The notes: generated by a model from the letters alone, not told the origin. 33,171 bases of DNA from Acetobacteraceae bacterium (GCA_027311485.1 DAICYU010000002.1:1-33171); one strand, 5' to 3'. Shown: positions 9,282 to 18,893, counted from the first letter of the stretch. Numbers and translations are program-made.

Positions 9282-9302
9282 AACAACGCATGGCGCGTTG
9301 TT
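9282..9302. promoter_or_regulatory. Inverted repeat upstream of the methyltransferase (hairpin or operator)
   Basis: AACAACGC-ATGGC-GCGTTGTT, perfect 8-bp arms. Confidence 0.35.
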
Positions 9303-9415
9303 GTTATGCCGGGATGTTATCCAACAAGGTGATGGGGTATAATAAAAAACCGTAATAGTTATTGTATTATCACGATGGATTGAAACGGCGGATTGAGTTC
9401 CACCCGGCCCGGCCA

Positions 9416-9856
9416 TCAGCCGCTGAAGGCGGCCTGGTACAGGCAGACGGCCGCCGCACCGGCGCCTGCAAAAAACGCGAAGATCAGGGAGGCTACGACG
9501 GCAATAAGATCAACGATCGAATTCAGGAACGGATTGCCTTCCACGCCGAGGAAGGTCCCCAGCAGACTTGCCAGCCAGGAAATATCGCTGAAGGCCAGAG
9601 TGAAAGCGGTGTAGGAAACCTCCTGATACGGCACGTGCATTGTCAAGGCGGAATGGCCGCCGTAAAGCATCGATAACACCATGGCTATGGCGCCCGGGGC
9701 GCCAAGTGCGAAGCCGGCACCGCGCTGAATTCCGAACCCGAAACCGGCTGCCTGGCGGCGTTTTTTCCGGGTGACAATGGGCGCAGGCTCGTCGGAGCCA
9801 TAATGGCCGCCGTAACGCGCGTCATTGTAGGTTCTTTTATCAAGCCGGAGGTTCAT
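9416..9856 (-). CDS. Small hypothetical membrane protein
   Basis: Likely start MNLRLDKRTYND at 9856 (ORF track start 10006); at least two hydrophobic segments (GAPGAIAMVLSMLYGG; FLNSIVDLIAVVASLIFAFFAGAGAAAV). Confidence 0.6.
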   Translation of the reverse strand: MNLRLDKRTYNDARYGGHYGSDEPAPIVTRKKRRQAAGFGFGIQRGAGFALGAPGAIAMVLSMLYGGHSALTMHVPYQEVSYTAFTLAFSDISWLASLLGTFLGVEGNPFLNSIVDLIAVVASLIFAFFAGAGAAAVCLYQAAFSG

Positions 9857-10299
9857 TGCGGGCTGTTCCTGGCAAAACCATGATCTGGCGCGCCGCCTCG
9901 GCATGGGCAGGCGGACAATGCAGTCGTCGGATCGTCCTTTCTGACGGGACATGTCTCTATTACTATAAGATCCGGCCCGCCAGACCGTCAAAAGAACGCG
10001 AGACAAACGCCGTATTCATCACGTGATAATACAAAGCAATATAACGCGTTTTTGTACGCAGGGCATTCACTGAAATGTTGCGCTTCATACAAATCAGTTA
10101 TTATGACGTTTTCGCATCATAAACCCGTACGCTTATCGCCTGCGATCATGTCGATGTGATGTCGATTGCCGCGTAGAGGCCCGGGAATACAGGCCTTCAT
10201 CCAGGGCTTTTCGCAGCTTGGGCTGCCGAGCATGGATGGCGGATCAGGGACTGCCATGACTCCGAGAGATCATTACATATCATCAGGAACGCCCGCACC

Positions 10300-11568
10300 A
10301 TGATCCAGCCCAACCGGACATATTTTCGCTGGATAAGCGCCCCGCTTTTCCTGTCGCACGCCGCCTGGCTGAACCGCGGCCGCATCATCGGGTGGGGCGG
10401 CGTGCTGCTGATGCTTCAGGTCCTGTTCCTCGGCTTTCTCGTGCTGTGGTACCATGATGTATTCGGTCCGGTAAATCCGCCGGTCGCCAGCGATTTCGTC
10501 AGCTTCTATGCGGCCGGCAAGCTTGCCCTGGCTGGCACGCCGGCGCTGGCCTACGACCAGGCCGCGCATGCCGCCGCCGAAATCGCGGTGTCCGGGCCGG
10601 GCATTCTGTACCAGTTCTTTTTCTATCCGCCGGTTTATTTGCTGTTGTGCGCGCCCCTGGCGCTGCTGCCGTACCTCGTCGCGTTCGTGGTGTTCCAGGC
10701 GGCGACGCTGGCCGGCTGGCTGCTGCTGATGCACCGCATCCTGCGGGAACGTGGCTGGACCTGGTGCATCCCCGTGCTGGCCTATCCGGCTGTGTTCTGG
10801 ACGTTGGGGCAGGGGCAGAATTCCTTCCTGACCGCGACATTGCTCGGCGCGATGACGCTGCTGATCGACGAGCGGCCGGTGCTGGCCGGCATGCTGGTGG
10901 GCATGGTCTGCTACAAGCCGCATCTGGCGCTGCTGGTGCCGGTCGCGCTGGCCGCGAGCGGCCGTTGGCGGGCGTTCGCCGCCGCCGCGGTGACTGTGAC
11001 GGTCCTGGTGGGCCTGTCGGCCGTGCTGTTCGGCACCGAAACCTGGCATGCCTATCTGGAGGCGTTTTCCGGATCGCAGTCGGTTTACGAAACCGGCCGG
11101 ATCGACTTCAACGCCTTCGTGACACCGTACGGCGCGGTGCGCGTCCTGGGCTACGGGGCAGGGGCGGCGCAGGCGATGCAGGCCCTTGTCACCGTGTTGA
11201 CGGCCATCACGGTCGGCTGGATCTGGCGCCGCGATCCGGGTCCGGCGGAGCGCTCCGCCGCGCTGATCGCCGGCATCCTGCTGAGCGTTCCGCTGGCCCT
11301 GGTTTACGACCTGCTGCTGCTGACCGTGGCAATTGCCTGGCTGGTCCGCGCCGGACGTGCCGCTGGCTTCCTGCCCTGGGAGAAGTTTGCGCTGTTCTGC
11401 TGCTATGTGGTCCCGCTGGTATCACGCCATCTGGGGCGGGAGGCGCATATTCCGGTTGCACCATTGGCCTGTGCCGCCCTGCTGATGTTCTGCCTGGTGC
11501 GCACCCTGCGGAAGGTACCGCGGCGCACGCCGGCCAGTGGGCTGCTGCCCCAATATTCCCGGGCATGA
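10300..11568 (+). CDS. GT87 / DUF2029-like polytopic glycosyltransferase
   Basis: Multi-TM with PPVASDFVSFYAAGKLALAGTPALAYD, FFYPPVYLLLCAPLALLPY and GQNSFLTATLLGA, typical of the GT87/DUF2029 family. Confidence 0.85.
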   Translation: MIQPNRTYFRWISAPLFLSHAAWLNRGRIIGWGGVLLMLQVLFLGFLVLWYHDVFGPVNPPVASDFVSFYAAGKLALAGTPALAYDQAAHAAAEIAVSGPGILYQFFFYPPVYLLLCAPLALLPYLVAFVVFQAATLAGWLLLMHRILRERGWTWCIPVLAYPAVFWTLGQGQNSFLTATLLGAMTLLIDERPVLAGMLVGMVCYKPHLALLVPVALAASGRWRAFAAAAVTVTVLVGLSAVLFGTETWHAYLEAFSGSQSVYETGRIDFNAFVTPYGAVRVLGYGAGAAQAMQALVTVLTAITVGWIWRRDPGPAERSAALIAGILLSVPLALVYDLLLLTVAIAWLVRAGRAAGFLPWEKFALFCCYVVPLVSRHLGREAHIPVAPLACAALLMFCLVRTLRKVPRRTPASGLLPQYSRA

Positions 11569-11734
11569 TATGGGATTGAACACAATCCTGCCGCCACAGT
11601 GACGTTTCGGCGCATCATTGGCCAAGGCCAGACCAATTAAAGGCACCAGTCACGCGCCCGTCTGCTGCCGGGACCGCGCTTCACCCGGGTGGGCTGCTCA
11701 GCCGCCGGGGGCCCGGTCCAGAGCGCTTTCGGTT

Positions 11735-11787
11735 TGACCGTAGACGGTCAGTCTTCGGGCGGTTGGCATGATCGCATGATTGACGCC
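11735..11787. repeat. Hairpin plus dispersed-repeat copy A
   Basis: TGACCGT-AG-ACGGTCA (11735-11750) followed by ATCGCATGATTGACGCC (11771-11787); matches copy B at the window end. Confidence 0.5.
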
Positions 11788-11919
11788 CCGTCGGCATTCC
11801 GCCTGGGCCTGTATGATATTATATCGATATGGTTCTGGTCATGAATGGCCATTGTGCCGGAAATCTTCGGCTGATCGCGCGATTCAGACCTGCGGCGATT
11901 CGCCTTCGGTCATCGCGCT

Positions 11920-13008
11920 CTAACCGGATGCCGCGCTGCTCTGCAGCCGAGCGGTGTGGGCTTGCGCGGGTAGTTTGCCCTGCTTGATGGTTTCCGCGTC
12001 GAGCGGCACATCGCGAATAACTTCGCCAGGCCGACCCAGCGGGGCGGATGTCGTGCCATCCACGATAATTTCCGTAAGCCCGGCATTCCCGGTGGAGAAC
12101 AACAATCCTGGTGCATTCGGCACGGCCCAGGTTTCGCCGGGATGCAGCTCGCGGCTCAGCCATGTCTGGCCGCTCTGGTTGCGCACGCGCATCCAGACCG
12201 TGTCGCGCGCGCGCAGCACGATGCGGTGCTCGCCCGTATTCCAGGCCGCTTGCGTGGCGGCAACCTGCACCCGCGGGGCAGTCGCCGACGTGGTCGCCAG
12301 CTTCGGCGATGACGGCACGTTTGCCTGCGCCGCGAGCCGCCGATCCTCGCCCTTCACCCGCCTGCGGGCGATCGTAAGCGCGGCCTCGACCTGCGGGGAA
12401 TCACCGGTATGCGCCAGGTCTTCCAGCATCGGCAGCGCCGCATCGGCGCCGCCGTTCAGCAGCAGCGCCAGGGCCAGGTTGCTGCGGGCGGGCACGTCCT
12501 GCGGGCGCAGCGCGAGCGCCTTGCGGAACGCCTCGGTCGCGTCTGTCAGGTCACCCTGTTCAGCCAGTACGACGCCCCTGCCGTTCAGCGCTTCCGGGCT
12601 GTTGGGATGTTGTTCGGCAATCTTCTGGTAGATGTCCAGGGCGTCGGCGAGGCGGCCTGCCCGGACGGCCAGGCGCCCCACTTCAAGCCCCATGGCCATG
12701 TCGTTGGGGTGCAGGGCGAAGGCCAGCTTCGCCTCGGTGATGCCTTCATCAACCTGTCCGGCCGCGACCAGCCCGCTGGCATGGGTCAACGGATCGGTCG
12801 CCGGGGCTGACTGGCCGGCGTCCTGGCCGCCTGCCGTGGCGCCGCCGCCCTGCATCGCCTGGGCAAGCTGGGCGCGGACGTTGTCGGTGATCAGCGGTGT
12901 GCCGGAGGAGGATGCACAGCCCGCCAGGGCAACCACCAGGGCAACCGACATGATCTGCAACGGATATGTACGGGAATCCTGGCCCCTGGACATGGGATAT
13001 CCTGACAA
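11920..13008 (-). CDS. tadD: TadD-like TPR lipoprotein with C-terminal RodZ-type (DUF4115-like) domain
   Basis: Lipobox VVALAGCASS; TPR segments (ADALDIYQKIAEQHPNSPEALNGRGVVLAEQGDLTDATEAFRKALALRPQDVPARSNLALALL); C-terminus HRIVLRARDTVWMRVRNQSGQTWLSRELHPGETWAVPNAPGLLFSTGNAGLTEIIVDG...LGRPGEVIRDVPLD resembles the RodZ C-terminal domain. Confidence 0.8.
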   Translation of the reverse strand: MSGYPMSRGQDSRTYPLQIMSVALVVALAGCASSSGTPLITDNVRAQLAQAMQGGGATAGGQDAGQSAPATDPLTHASGLVAAGQVDEGITEAKLAFALHPNDMAMGLEVGRLAVRAGRLADALDIYQKIAEQHPNSPEALNGRGVVLAEQGDLTDATEAFRKALALRPQDVPARSNLALALLLNGGADAALPMLEDLAHTGDSPQVEAALTIARRRVKGEDRRLAAQANVPSSPKLATTSATAPRVQVAATQAAWNTGEHRIVLRARDTVWMRVRNQSGQTWLSRELHPGETWAVPNAPGLLFSTGNAGLTEIIVDGTTSAPLGRPGEVIRDVPLDAETIKQGKLPAQAHTARLQSSAASG

Positions 13009-13158
13009 AGTTGGTTACGACAGGACGTATCATTATCACAATAGGAACGGATTCATACAGAATACAGACGGCCTTGCCCGGTCCTCACGATTATTTGGGG
13101 CGACTCTCCCGGGGTGGATGAATGTCCGGCCTGAAACAAGACGGCATCCGACACCAAA

Positions 13159-15192
13159 ATGGACATGCGCCCCTTCCTCTGCCTGAGGACAAAGGATCAT
13201 GCCGTTTCTTCGCAGGCCGGAAATTTCATGGTCAATATTTCGTGTGTATGCGGTGATGAGCCGGCTTTTCTATGCCACGTGGATGACATTGCCGATATGA
13301 TCCGATCTGCGCATGCAGCCCAGGCCGGATGCGATCCTGTCCGTTGTACTGGCGATGAATGCATCGACATTGAATGTACTGGTACCGAACCGTCATGGGC
13401 CGGTCATGCGCATGAATGCACGATGGCTCCTGCGGAAGCCGGCCGGCCGATGAGACCGCTTCTCCTGATCACGCGCTTCCTGGAACGGGACCGGAGCCCT
13501 GCATGGCTGGTCACCTGCGGCATGGCGCTGGCGGCAGGCTATGTCTGCGTCACGTTCGGCATGGCGTTCCTTCTGGGCACAGGCCCGTTCTGGGCCAACC
13601 CGCGCGGCCCGTGGCTGATGGACCCCAACGACAGCATCGACAGCGTCGACGTCCTGGTCATGCGGGTGGCCTACCAGGCCTTCGTGCACGCACCCTGGGG
13701 CCTGCCCCTGTTCTACGTGCCGGGCCTGGGTGCGCCGGCGGGCACCAGTGTGGCGTTGCTGGACGTCCTGCCCCTGGTCGCCCTGCCCGGCAAGGCCCTG
13801 ACATGGGTAACCGGGGCATGGTCAACCGGAGCAGGCGCAACCGGGCCGATGCTGAATCCCTACGGCATCTGGGTCGCGGCCTGCTTCATCCTGGCGGCGC
13901 TGTTCGCCGTCCTCCTGCTCATGGCCCTGGGGCAGAAATCCTTGCTGGCGGCCATCGCCGCGAGCCTGCTGGCCATCTCGATGCCCGCCTTGCTCTACCG
14001 CTTCGGCCACATCGCCCTGCTGGGCCAGTTCATCCTGATCGCCGCCCTGTGGCGCTACGTGCGCGACCTGCCTGCGCGCGAGGCAGGGCGCCGCTCGGCC
14101 TGGTGGGTCGGCCTGCTCTGCACGGCGGCCCTGATCCATCCCTACCTGCTCGCCATGGCCGGCGCGATCTATGCCGCGGCGGTGCTGCGCCGCTGTGATG
14201 CCGAGCGCCCGGGCTGGCGCGGTGTGTGGCGGGAGCCTGTGACGATCGCGGGCTGCATTGCGGCCGTGCTGGTGGCTTGCGGCTATGTCGGCAAGGGCAC
14301 CGGCACATCGGCGTCCGCCGACGGCTTCGGCTATTTTTCCATGAACCTGTTGTCGCCGTTCTGGCCACAGCGAAGCGGCCTGTTCCCGGGCTTCCACGAT
14401 CTGCTGGCAGGGCGGGCAGGGCAGTATGAGGGGTTCAACTACCTGGGGGCAGGCGTGCTGCTGCTGGTCGCCGTGGCGGTCGCGGCATCCTGGCGATCCC
14501 TGCCGGACCTGCTGCACCGGCATCTGATTCTGCTTGTTACATTCGTCTATCTGACGTTGTTCGCGGTCTCGAACATTGTCTATGGCGGCACGCACCTGCT
14601 GCTTTACCTGCCGCTGCCCGATGCAGTGCAGTTCCTGGCGGGCATCTTCCGCTCCTCCGGCCGCATGTTCTGGCCCTGCGGCTATGCCATTGCCCTGTTC
14701 AGCCTGGCGCTTGCGCTGCGCCACCTGCCGTTCGGCTGGAAAACGGCGGTCGTGCTGGGCTGTTGTGCGTTGCAGGTGATCGATGCCAATCCGCTGCGCG
14801 CGCGCATGACCCAGCTGGCGCACCGGCAAGCGCCGCTGCAGCTCGATCACGCCGCATGGGCGGCACGGATGCGCCAGGCGGACCAGATCCTTGTAACGCC
14901 GCCCTTTGGCTGTGGCCGGCTTGCCCTGGATGCCGTGCAGTTGGAGCTGCAGCAGGTTGCCATAACCACGGGGCGGCCCATCAACACGGTGTATAATTCC
15001 CGGTTGCGGGATGACTGTGCCGCCAGCGTGCGGGCCGCGATGCAGGGGCCGTGGGATGCGCACACGCTGTACGTGTTCCTGCAGGCGAACGGGATCGAGA
15101 GTACGCCGCCGGACTGGCGCCCGCCCGGGCTGGCCTGCACGCTGTTCGGCCATGGCGTCTGGTGCCTTGGCCGTCAGGACGACGCCGAATAG
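13159..15192 (+). CDS. Large polytopic membrane protein, DUF6311-like (paralogue of 4952-6670)
   Basis: Shared motif FGYFSMNLLSPFWPQRSGLF...GQYEGFNYLGAGVLLL. Start may be internal (MRPLLLI at 13450), because the first ~97 aa are not membrane-like. Confidence 0.75.
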   Translation: MDMRPFLCLRTKDHAVSSQAGNFMVNISCVCGDEPAFLCHVDDIADMIRSAHAAQAGCDPVRCTGDECIDIECTGTEPSWAGHAHECTMAPAEAGRPMRPLLLITRFLERDRSPAWLVTCGMALAAGYVCVTFGMAFLLGTGPFWANPRGPWLMDPNDSIDSVDVLVMRVAYQAFVHAPWGLPLFYVPGLGAPAGTSVALLDVLPLVALPGKALTWVTGAWSTGAGATGPMLNPYGIWVAACFILAALFAVLLLMALGQKSLLAAIAASLLAISMPALLYRFGHIALLGQFILIAALWRYVRDLPAREAGRRSAWWVGLLCTAALIHPYLLAMAGAIYAAAVLRRCDAERPGWRGVWREPVTIAGCIAAVLVACGYVGKGTGTSASADGFGYFSMNLLSPFWPQRSGLFPGFHDLLAGRAGQYEGFNYLGAGVLLLVAVAVAASWRSLPDLLHRHLILLVTFVYLTLFAVSNIVYGGTHLLLYLPLPDAVQFLAGIFRSSGRMFWPCGYAIALFSLALALRHLPFGWKTAVVLGCCALQVIDANPLRARMTQLAHRQAPLQLDHAAWAARMRQADQILVTPPFGCGRLALDAVQLELQQVAITTGRPINTVYNSRLRDDCAASVRAAMQGPWDAHTLYVFLQANGIESTPPDWRPPGLACTLFGHGVWCLGRQDDAE

Positions 15193-15247
15193 GTCAGGCG
15201 GCCCGAAAACAGGTTCGGCGCAGAACGAGGCCGGCCCGTCGCCCGGG

Positions 15248-16480
15248 TTACTGGGGGACGCGGATCATGTTGCCGGGCTGTTCAGCCTTTGGCGATCGCG
15301 TTCCAGCGGACGCGCGGCGTGTTCTGCCTGTTGACCAACCCTGCAAACATCCGCGCAGAAGGCGCCGGTAGACCGTCTGGCATTCGAAGACCCGGGCAAA
15401 TCCGATCGTGAACAGGATGACCAGACCGGCGGCGCCGGCCGCGACCACTGCCGTACGGGCATAGGACGGCCCCATCCAGTTTTGCGTCAGCGACAACGCC
15501 AGCATCAGCAGCGGCCAATGGACCACGTACAGGCTGTATGAAATCCCGCCGGATGCCACCAGCCAGCCTGGATACCGCCAGCGCGGCGGCGCCTGGATCA
15601 GGATGCAGCAGAAAAGCCCGCTCAACAGCAGTTGCGCCACCTGGCCCTCGGCCGTGGTCACGCCGGCAAACCAGCCTGGCCTGAGGACGACCAGGACCAC
15701 CACCAGTCCGGCCAGGACAGCGGCCAGACGGTGCGCGGCTCGGCGGCCGAGGGGGAACAGGTTGGCCGCCGCCCCCATCAGCCATGTGGCGACGAAAACC
15801 GGGCATCGCAGCGCCAGCAGCAATTCCAGCAAGGCCAGGATCGTCCATGCCAGGATCATCCATCCCGGGCGGGACCGGCCAGCCCCGAACCAGACCGCGA
15901 CACCGGCCGCGACGATATACAGGTTGAACTCGATATACAGGGTCCAGAGCGGGCCGTTGGCGTTGAGCATCCCCTGGACCATCGCCAGGCTGAGCGGCAC
16001 CTCCCACCACGGGAAACCATAGGCGTCCCGCGCCCGGTAGAGATCGGTTGGCAGCCCGTACGACACATGTCCCGGCAGATCGAACCCGATGATGAGGCCC
16101 CATACGGCGACACAGACCACGATCGCCCCGATGAACGGCGGATAGATCCGCGCGATGCGCGCGATCATGTAATCCGCCACGGCGAACCAGCCATTGCGGC
16201 CGATATTCAGCCGGATGCTCTGGGTGATCAGGTAGCCGGACAGCAGGAAGAAGATCAGCACGGCAAGCCGGCCGACAAGCCCGCACACGGTCACCACGGG
16301 CGAGGCTTCGCCCAGCAGCCGGACGAACAGCACATGATCGATATGGACGGCGAATACAGCGCCGGCGGACAGGCCGCGCAGGACATCAAAATGACGATAG
16401 AGACCATCTTGGTCCCTGTCCGTCGCCATGGCCATTCCGCGTCTGCCCAACCGGTCGGAAAAATCAAGGATTCCGCGCAT
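15248..16480 (-). CDS. Acyltransferase family 3 membrane protein (second copy)
   Basis: HFDVLRGLSAGAVFAVHIDH; FFLLSGYLIT; ISYSLYVVHWPLL. Start chosen at MRGILDF (ORF track start 16570). Confidence 0.85.
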   Translation of the reverse strand: MRGILDFSDRLGRRGMAMATDRDQDGLYRHFDVLRGLSAGAVFAVHIDHVLFVRLLGEASPVVTVCGLVGRLAVLIFFLLSGYLITQSIRLNIGRNGWFAVADYMIARIARIYPPFIGAIVVCVAVWGLIIGFDLPGHVSYGLPTDLYRARDAYGFPWWEVPLSLAMVQGMLNANGPLWTLYIEFNLYIVAAGVAVWFGAGRSRPGWMILAWTILALLELLLALRCPVFVATWLMGAAANLFPLGRRAAHRLAAVLAGLVVVLVVLRPGWFAGVTTAEGQVAQLLLSGLFCCILIQAPPRWRYPGWLVASGGISYSLYVVHWPLLMLALSLTQNWMGPSYARTAVVAAGAAGLVILFTIGFARVFECQTVYRRLLRGCLQGWSTGRTRRASAGTRSPKAEQPGNMIRVPQ

Positions 16481-16796
16481 GCAGTTTATTACCTGATAAC
16501 AATTGTAATTTTCTCGATTCTGCCACGAAGCGGCAACATAAATCTCCGTCCCTGGCGGCAATATGATCAAAAACCTTGAATTCTGCTCGCGTGAGGATAC
16601 ACGCCCGGGCTGGCCGGCGTTCCGATTTAATTGAATTAAGTTCGACTTTGATCTGTGTCAGTAGATGCAACGGCCGATGCCGGCGCAGGAAACGGGTATC
16701 CGCGGATGATCCGCGCTGGCAGCGACGTCCGGCAATCCAGGCGCGCGTGACCTGGCGATATTTAGTAACAATATCAGAATGACTGAAAGATCGCAG

Positions 16797-18545
16797 ATGA
16801 ATCTATCCAGTCTTGCCGGGGCCGTCGGTATCGGTTTGCTTGTCTCTACGGCCGCCCTGGCACAACCGGAACCGCAATCCGGGGGAATTCTGCATTTTGC
16901 GGTTGAAGCGGAACCGTCGAACTACGATTGCCAGGCGAATGTTTCACTCGCTTTCCTTGAATCAGTTGCCCCCAACTACTCGACACTTCTGAAGTTCGAT
17001 CCGCAGGATTACCCGCGGATCGAAGGCGACCTGGCGGAATCCTGGTCCGTCTCGCCCGACAAACGGAGCTACAGCTTCCGGCTGCGCCCCGATGTGCTGT
17101 TCCATGACGGCACACAGCTGACCTCATTGGATATCAAGGCGACCTACCAGCGCATCCTGCACCCGCCGCCGGGCGCCATCTCCGCCCGGCAGGCCGACTA
17201 TGCCGCCATCAGCGCGATTGAAACGCCCGATCCGCTGACCGTCATCTTCCATCTGCAGCGGCCCGACGCGGCCATGCTGGCGAAATTCGCATCCCCCTGG
17301 AACTGCATCTATCAGGCCGCGAAACTCGCCGCCGATCCGCAGTTTCCCGCGACGCATGTGCTGGGGACCGGGCCTTTCGTGTTTGCCGAACACCGGAAAG
17401 GCCAGTTCTGGGCCGGGCGGCGCTGGGATCATTACTACAAGCCGGGCAAGCCATACCTGGATGGCTACGAAGCCGATTTCATGAGCGGACCGCGCGTGGT
17501 CAGCAGCCTGCAATCAGGTGAGATCCTGGCCGGCTTCCGCAGCTTCACCCCGGCCGAACGCGACACCCTGGTTGCCACGATGGGCGACCGCATCAACGTG
17601 CAGGAGTCGCCGTGGCTGATGAACACGCTGCTGGTGTTCAACACCCGCCAGCCGCCCTTCGACGACGTGCGCGTCCGCAGGGCCTTGTCCCTGGCCATCG
17701 ACCGATGGGGCATGGCGCAGACGCTGTCGCATGACACCGTGCTCAAATTCGTCGGCGGCCTGCTGCGGCCGGGGTTCATCCCGAAGTCCGGCCCGGGGCT
17801 TGCCACGGCCACACCGGACGCCAACCTTTCCACACTGCCCGGCTTTTCACACGACATCCACGCCACACGCGCCGAGGCTCGGCGTCTGCTGGCCGAAACC
17901 GGGCTGCACGACATCAACATCACGCTGATCAGCCGCGACCTGCCCAACGCGTACGGGCCACGCGCCGACGCCATCATCGATGCCTGGCGAGCCATCGGGA
18001 TCAACGCGCATGAGGTCAGGCTGAGCGGCGGGGACTGGCGCATGGCGCTGGCAAGCGGCCACTACGCCGTGGCGCTCGACTTCGGCGGAGATGCCTTCGA
18101 CGAGCCCAGCCTGCAACTCGCCAAATATGTCTCCCGCGCCCTCTCGCCACTGAATTACAGCGGTGCATCCGACCCGGTGCTCGACCAGCTCTACCGCGAT
18201 CAGGCGGCGAGCACGGACCCGCAGGAACGGGCCAGGATCATCCGGGATTTCGAGCAGCGCGCGCTGACCCAGGCCTATGAGGTCCCGGTGCTGTGGTGGA
18301 ACCGGATCGTCGTGACCGCGGCCCGCCTGAAGGGCTGGACCGTCTCGCCCAGCCCCTATATCGGGCAGGACCTGGTCGATGTCTGGATCGATCGCCGGAT
18401 GACCGGCGCCAGCAAGCCGCAGCCACAGGGCACAGAGAAAGCCGCAACGGCAGACCAGCCAGCCGGGGCCACACCGTCCGCCCGGGTATCCGTCAGCAGC
18501 CCGCCGGCAGCGCCGTTACCGAACGCCGGCCGGGGGAATGGCTGA
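16797..18545 (+). CDS. ABC transporter substrate-binding protein, family 5 (peptide-type)
   Basis: Signal peptide (MNLSSLAGAVGIGLLVSTAALAQ), then GGILHFAVEAEPSNYD...LAESWSVSPDKRSYSFRLRPDVLFHDGTQLTSLDIKATYQRI and GTGPFVF. ORF track start 16779. Confidence 0.9.
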   Translation: MNLSSLAGAVGIGLLVSTAALAQPEPQSGGILHFAVEAEPSNYDCQANVSLAFLESVAPNYSTLLKFDPQDYPRIEGDLAESWSVSPDKRSYSFRLRPDVLFHDGTQLTSLDIKATYQRILHPPPGAISARQADYAAISAIETPDPLTVIFHLQRPDAAMLAKFASPWNCIYQAAKLAADPQFPATHVLGTGPFVFAEHRKGQFWAGRRWDHYYKPGKPYLDGYEADFMSGPRVVSSLQSGEILAGFRSFTPAERDTLVATMGDRINVQESPWLMNTLLVFNTRQPPFDDVRVRRALSLAIDRWGMAQTLSHDTVLKFVGGLLRPGFIPKSGPGLATATPDANLSTLPGFSHDIHATRAEARRLLAETGLHDINITLISRDLPNAYGPRADAIIDAWRAIGINAHEVRLSGGDWRMALASGHYAVALDFGGDAFDEPSLQLAKYVSRALSPLNYSGASDPVLDQLYRDQAASTDPQERARIIRDFEQRALTQAYEVPVLWWNRIVVTAARLKGWTVSPSPYIGQDLVDVWIDRRMTGASKPQPQGTEKAATADQPAGATPSARVSVSSPPAAPLPNAGRGNG

Positions 18546-18573
18546 CCGGCCGTTCGGCCGCAATCCGCCTAAC

Positions 18574-18594
18574 GTATTACGCGTCGCGTAATAC
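18574..18594. promoter_or_regulatory. Palindromic operator upstream of higB
   Basis: GTATTACGCG-T-CGCGTAATAC, perfect 10-bp arms, 10 bp upstream of the higB ATG at 18605. Confidence 0.75.
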
Positions 18595-18604
18595 TTTCTC
18601 TGTC

Positions 18605-18886
18605 ATGGCTATCCAGTCCTTTCGTGACGTGGACACCGAGACGCTTTATCGCACCGGACGCAACCGGCGATGGACCAACATTGCGACAGTCGCCTTGCGA
18701 AAGCTGGATATGCTGAATGCCGCGGCCGCCCTGAACGACCTGCGCATCCCGCCTGCCAATCGGCTGGAGGTGCTGCTGGGCGACCGCGCCGGGCAGCACA
18801 GTATCCGGATCAACGACCAATGGCGGGTGTGCTTCCGTTGGATCGAGGCTGGCCCGGCCGATGTCGAGATCACTGACGATCATTGA
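18605..18886 (+). CDS. higB: HigB-type (RelE superfamily) toxin
   Basis: MAIQSFRDVDTETLYRTGRNRRW...RKLDMLNAAAALNDLRIPPANRLEVLLGDRAGQHSIRINDQWRVCFRW. ORF track start 18293 is an artefactual extension. Confidence 0.9.
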   Translation: MAIQSFRDVDTETLYRTGRNRRWTNIATVALRKLDMLNAAAALNDLRIPPANRLEVLLGDRAGQHSIRINDQWRVCFRWIEAGPADVEITDDH

Positions 18887-18893
18887 GGACAGC

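Noticed and set aside
13822-15153. 443 aa minus-strand ORF opposite ORF 13159-15192
   Set aside because: Antisense shadow of a high-GC gene, Gln/Arg/His-rich, no domain.
15632-16579. 315 aa plus-strand ORF opposite the acyltransferase
   Set aside because: Low-complexity antisense shadow; the minus strand carries the conserved acyltransferase motifs.
16627-16639. TTAATTGAATTAA palindrome upstream of the SBP gene
   Set aside because: Short, AT-only palindrome with no second copy noticed; too weak to call an operator.
18293-18604. N-terminal extension of the HigB ORF in the ORF track
   Set aside because: Overlaps the SBP gene and the operator palindrome; the ATG at 18605 gives the normal HigB length.
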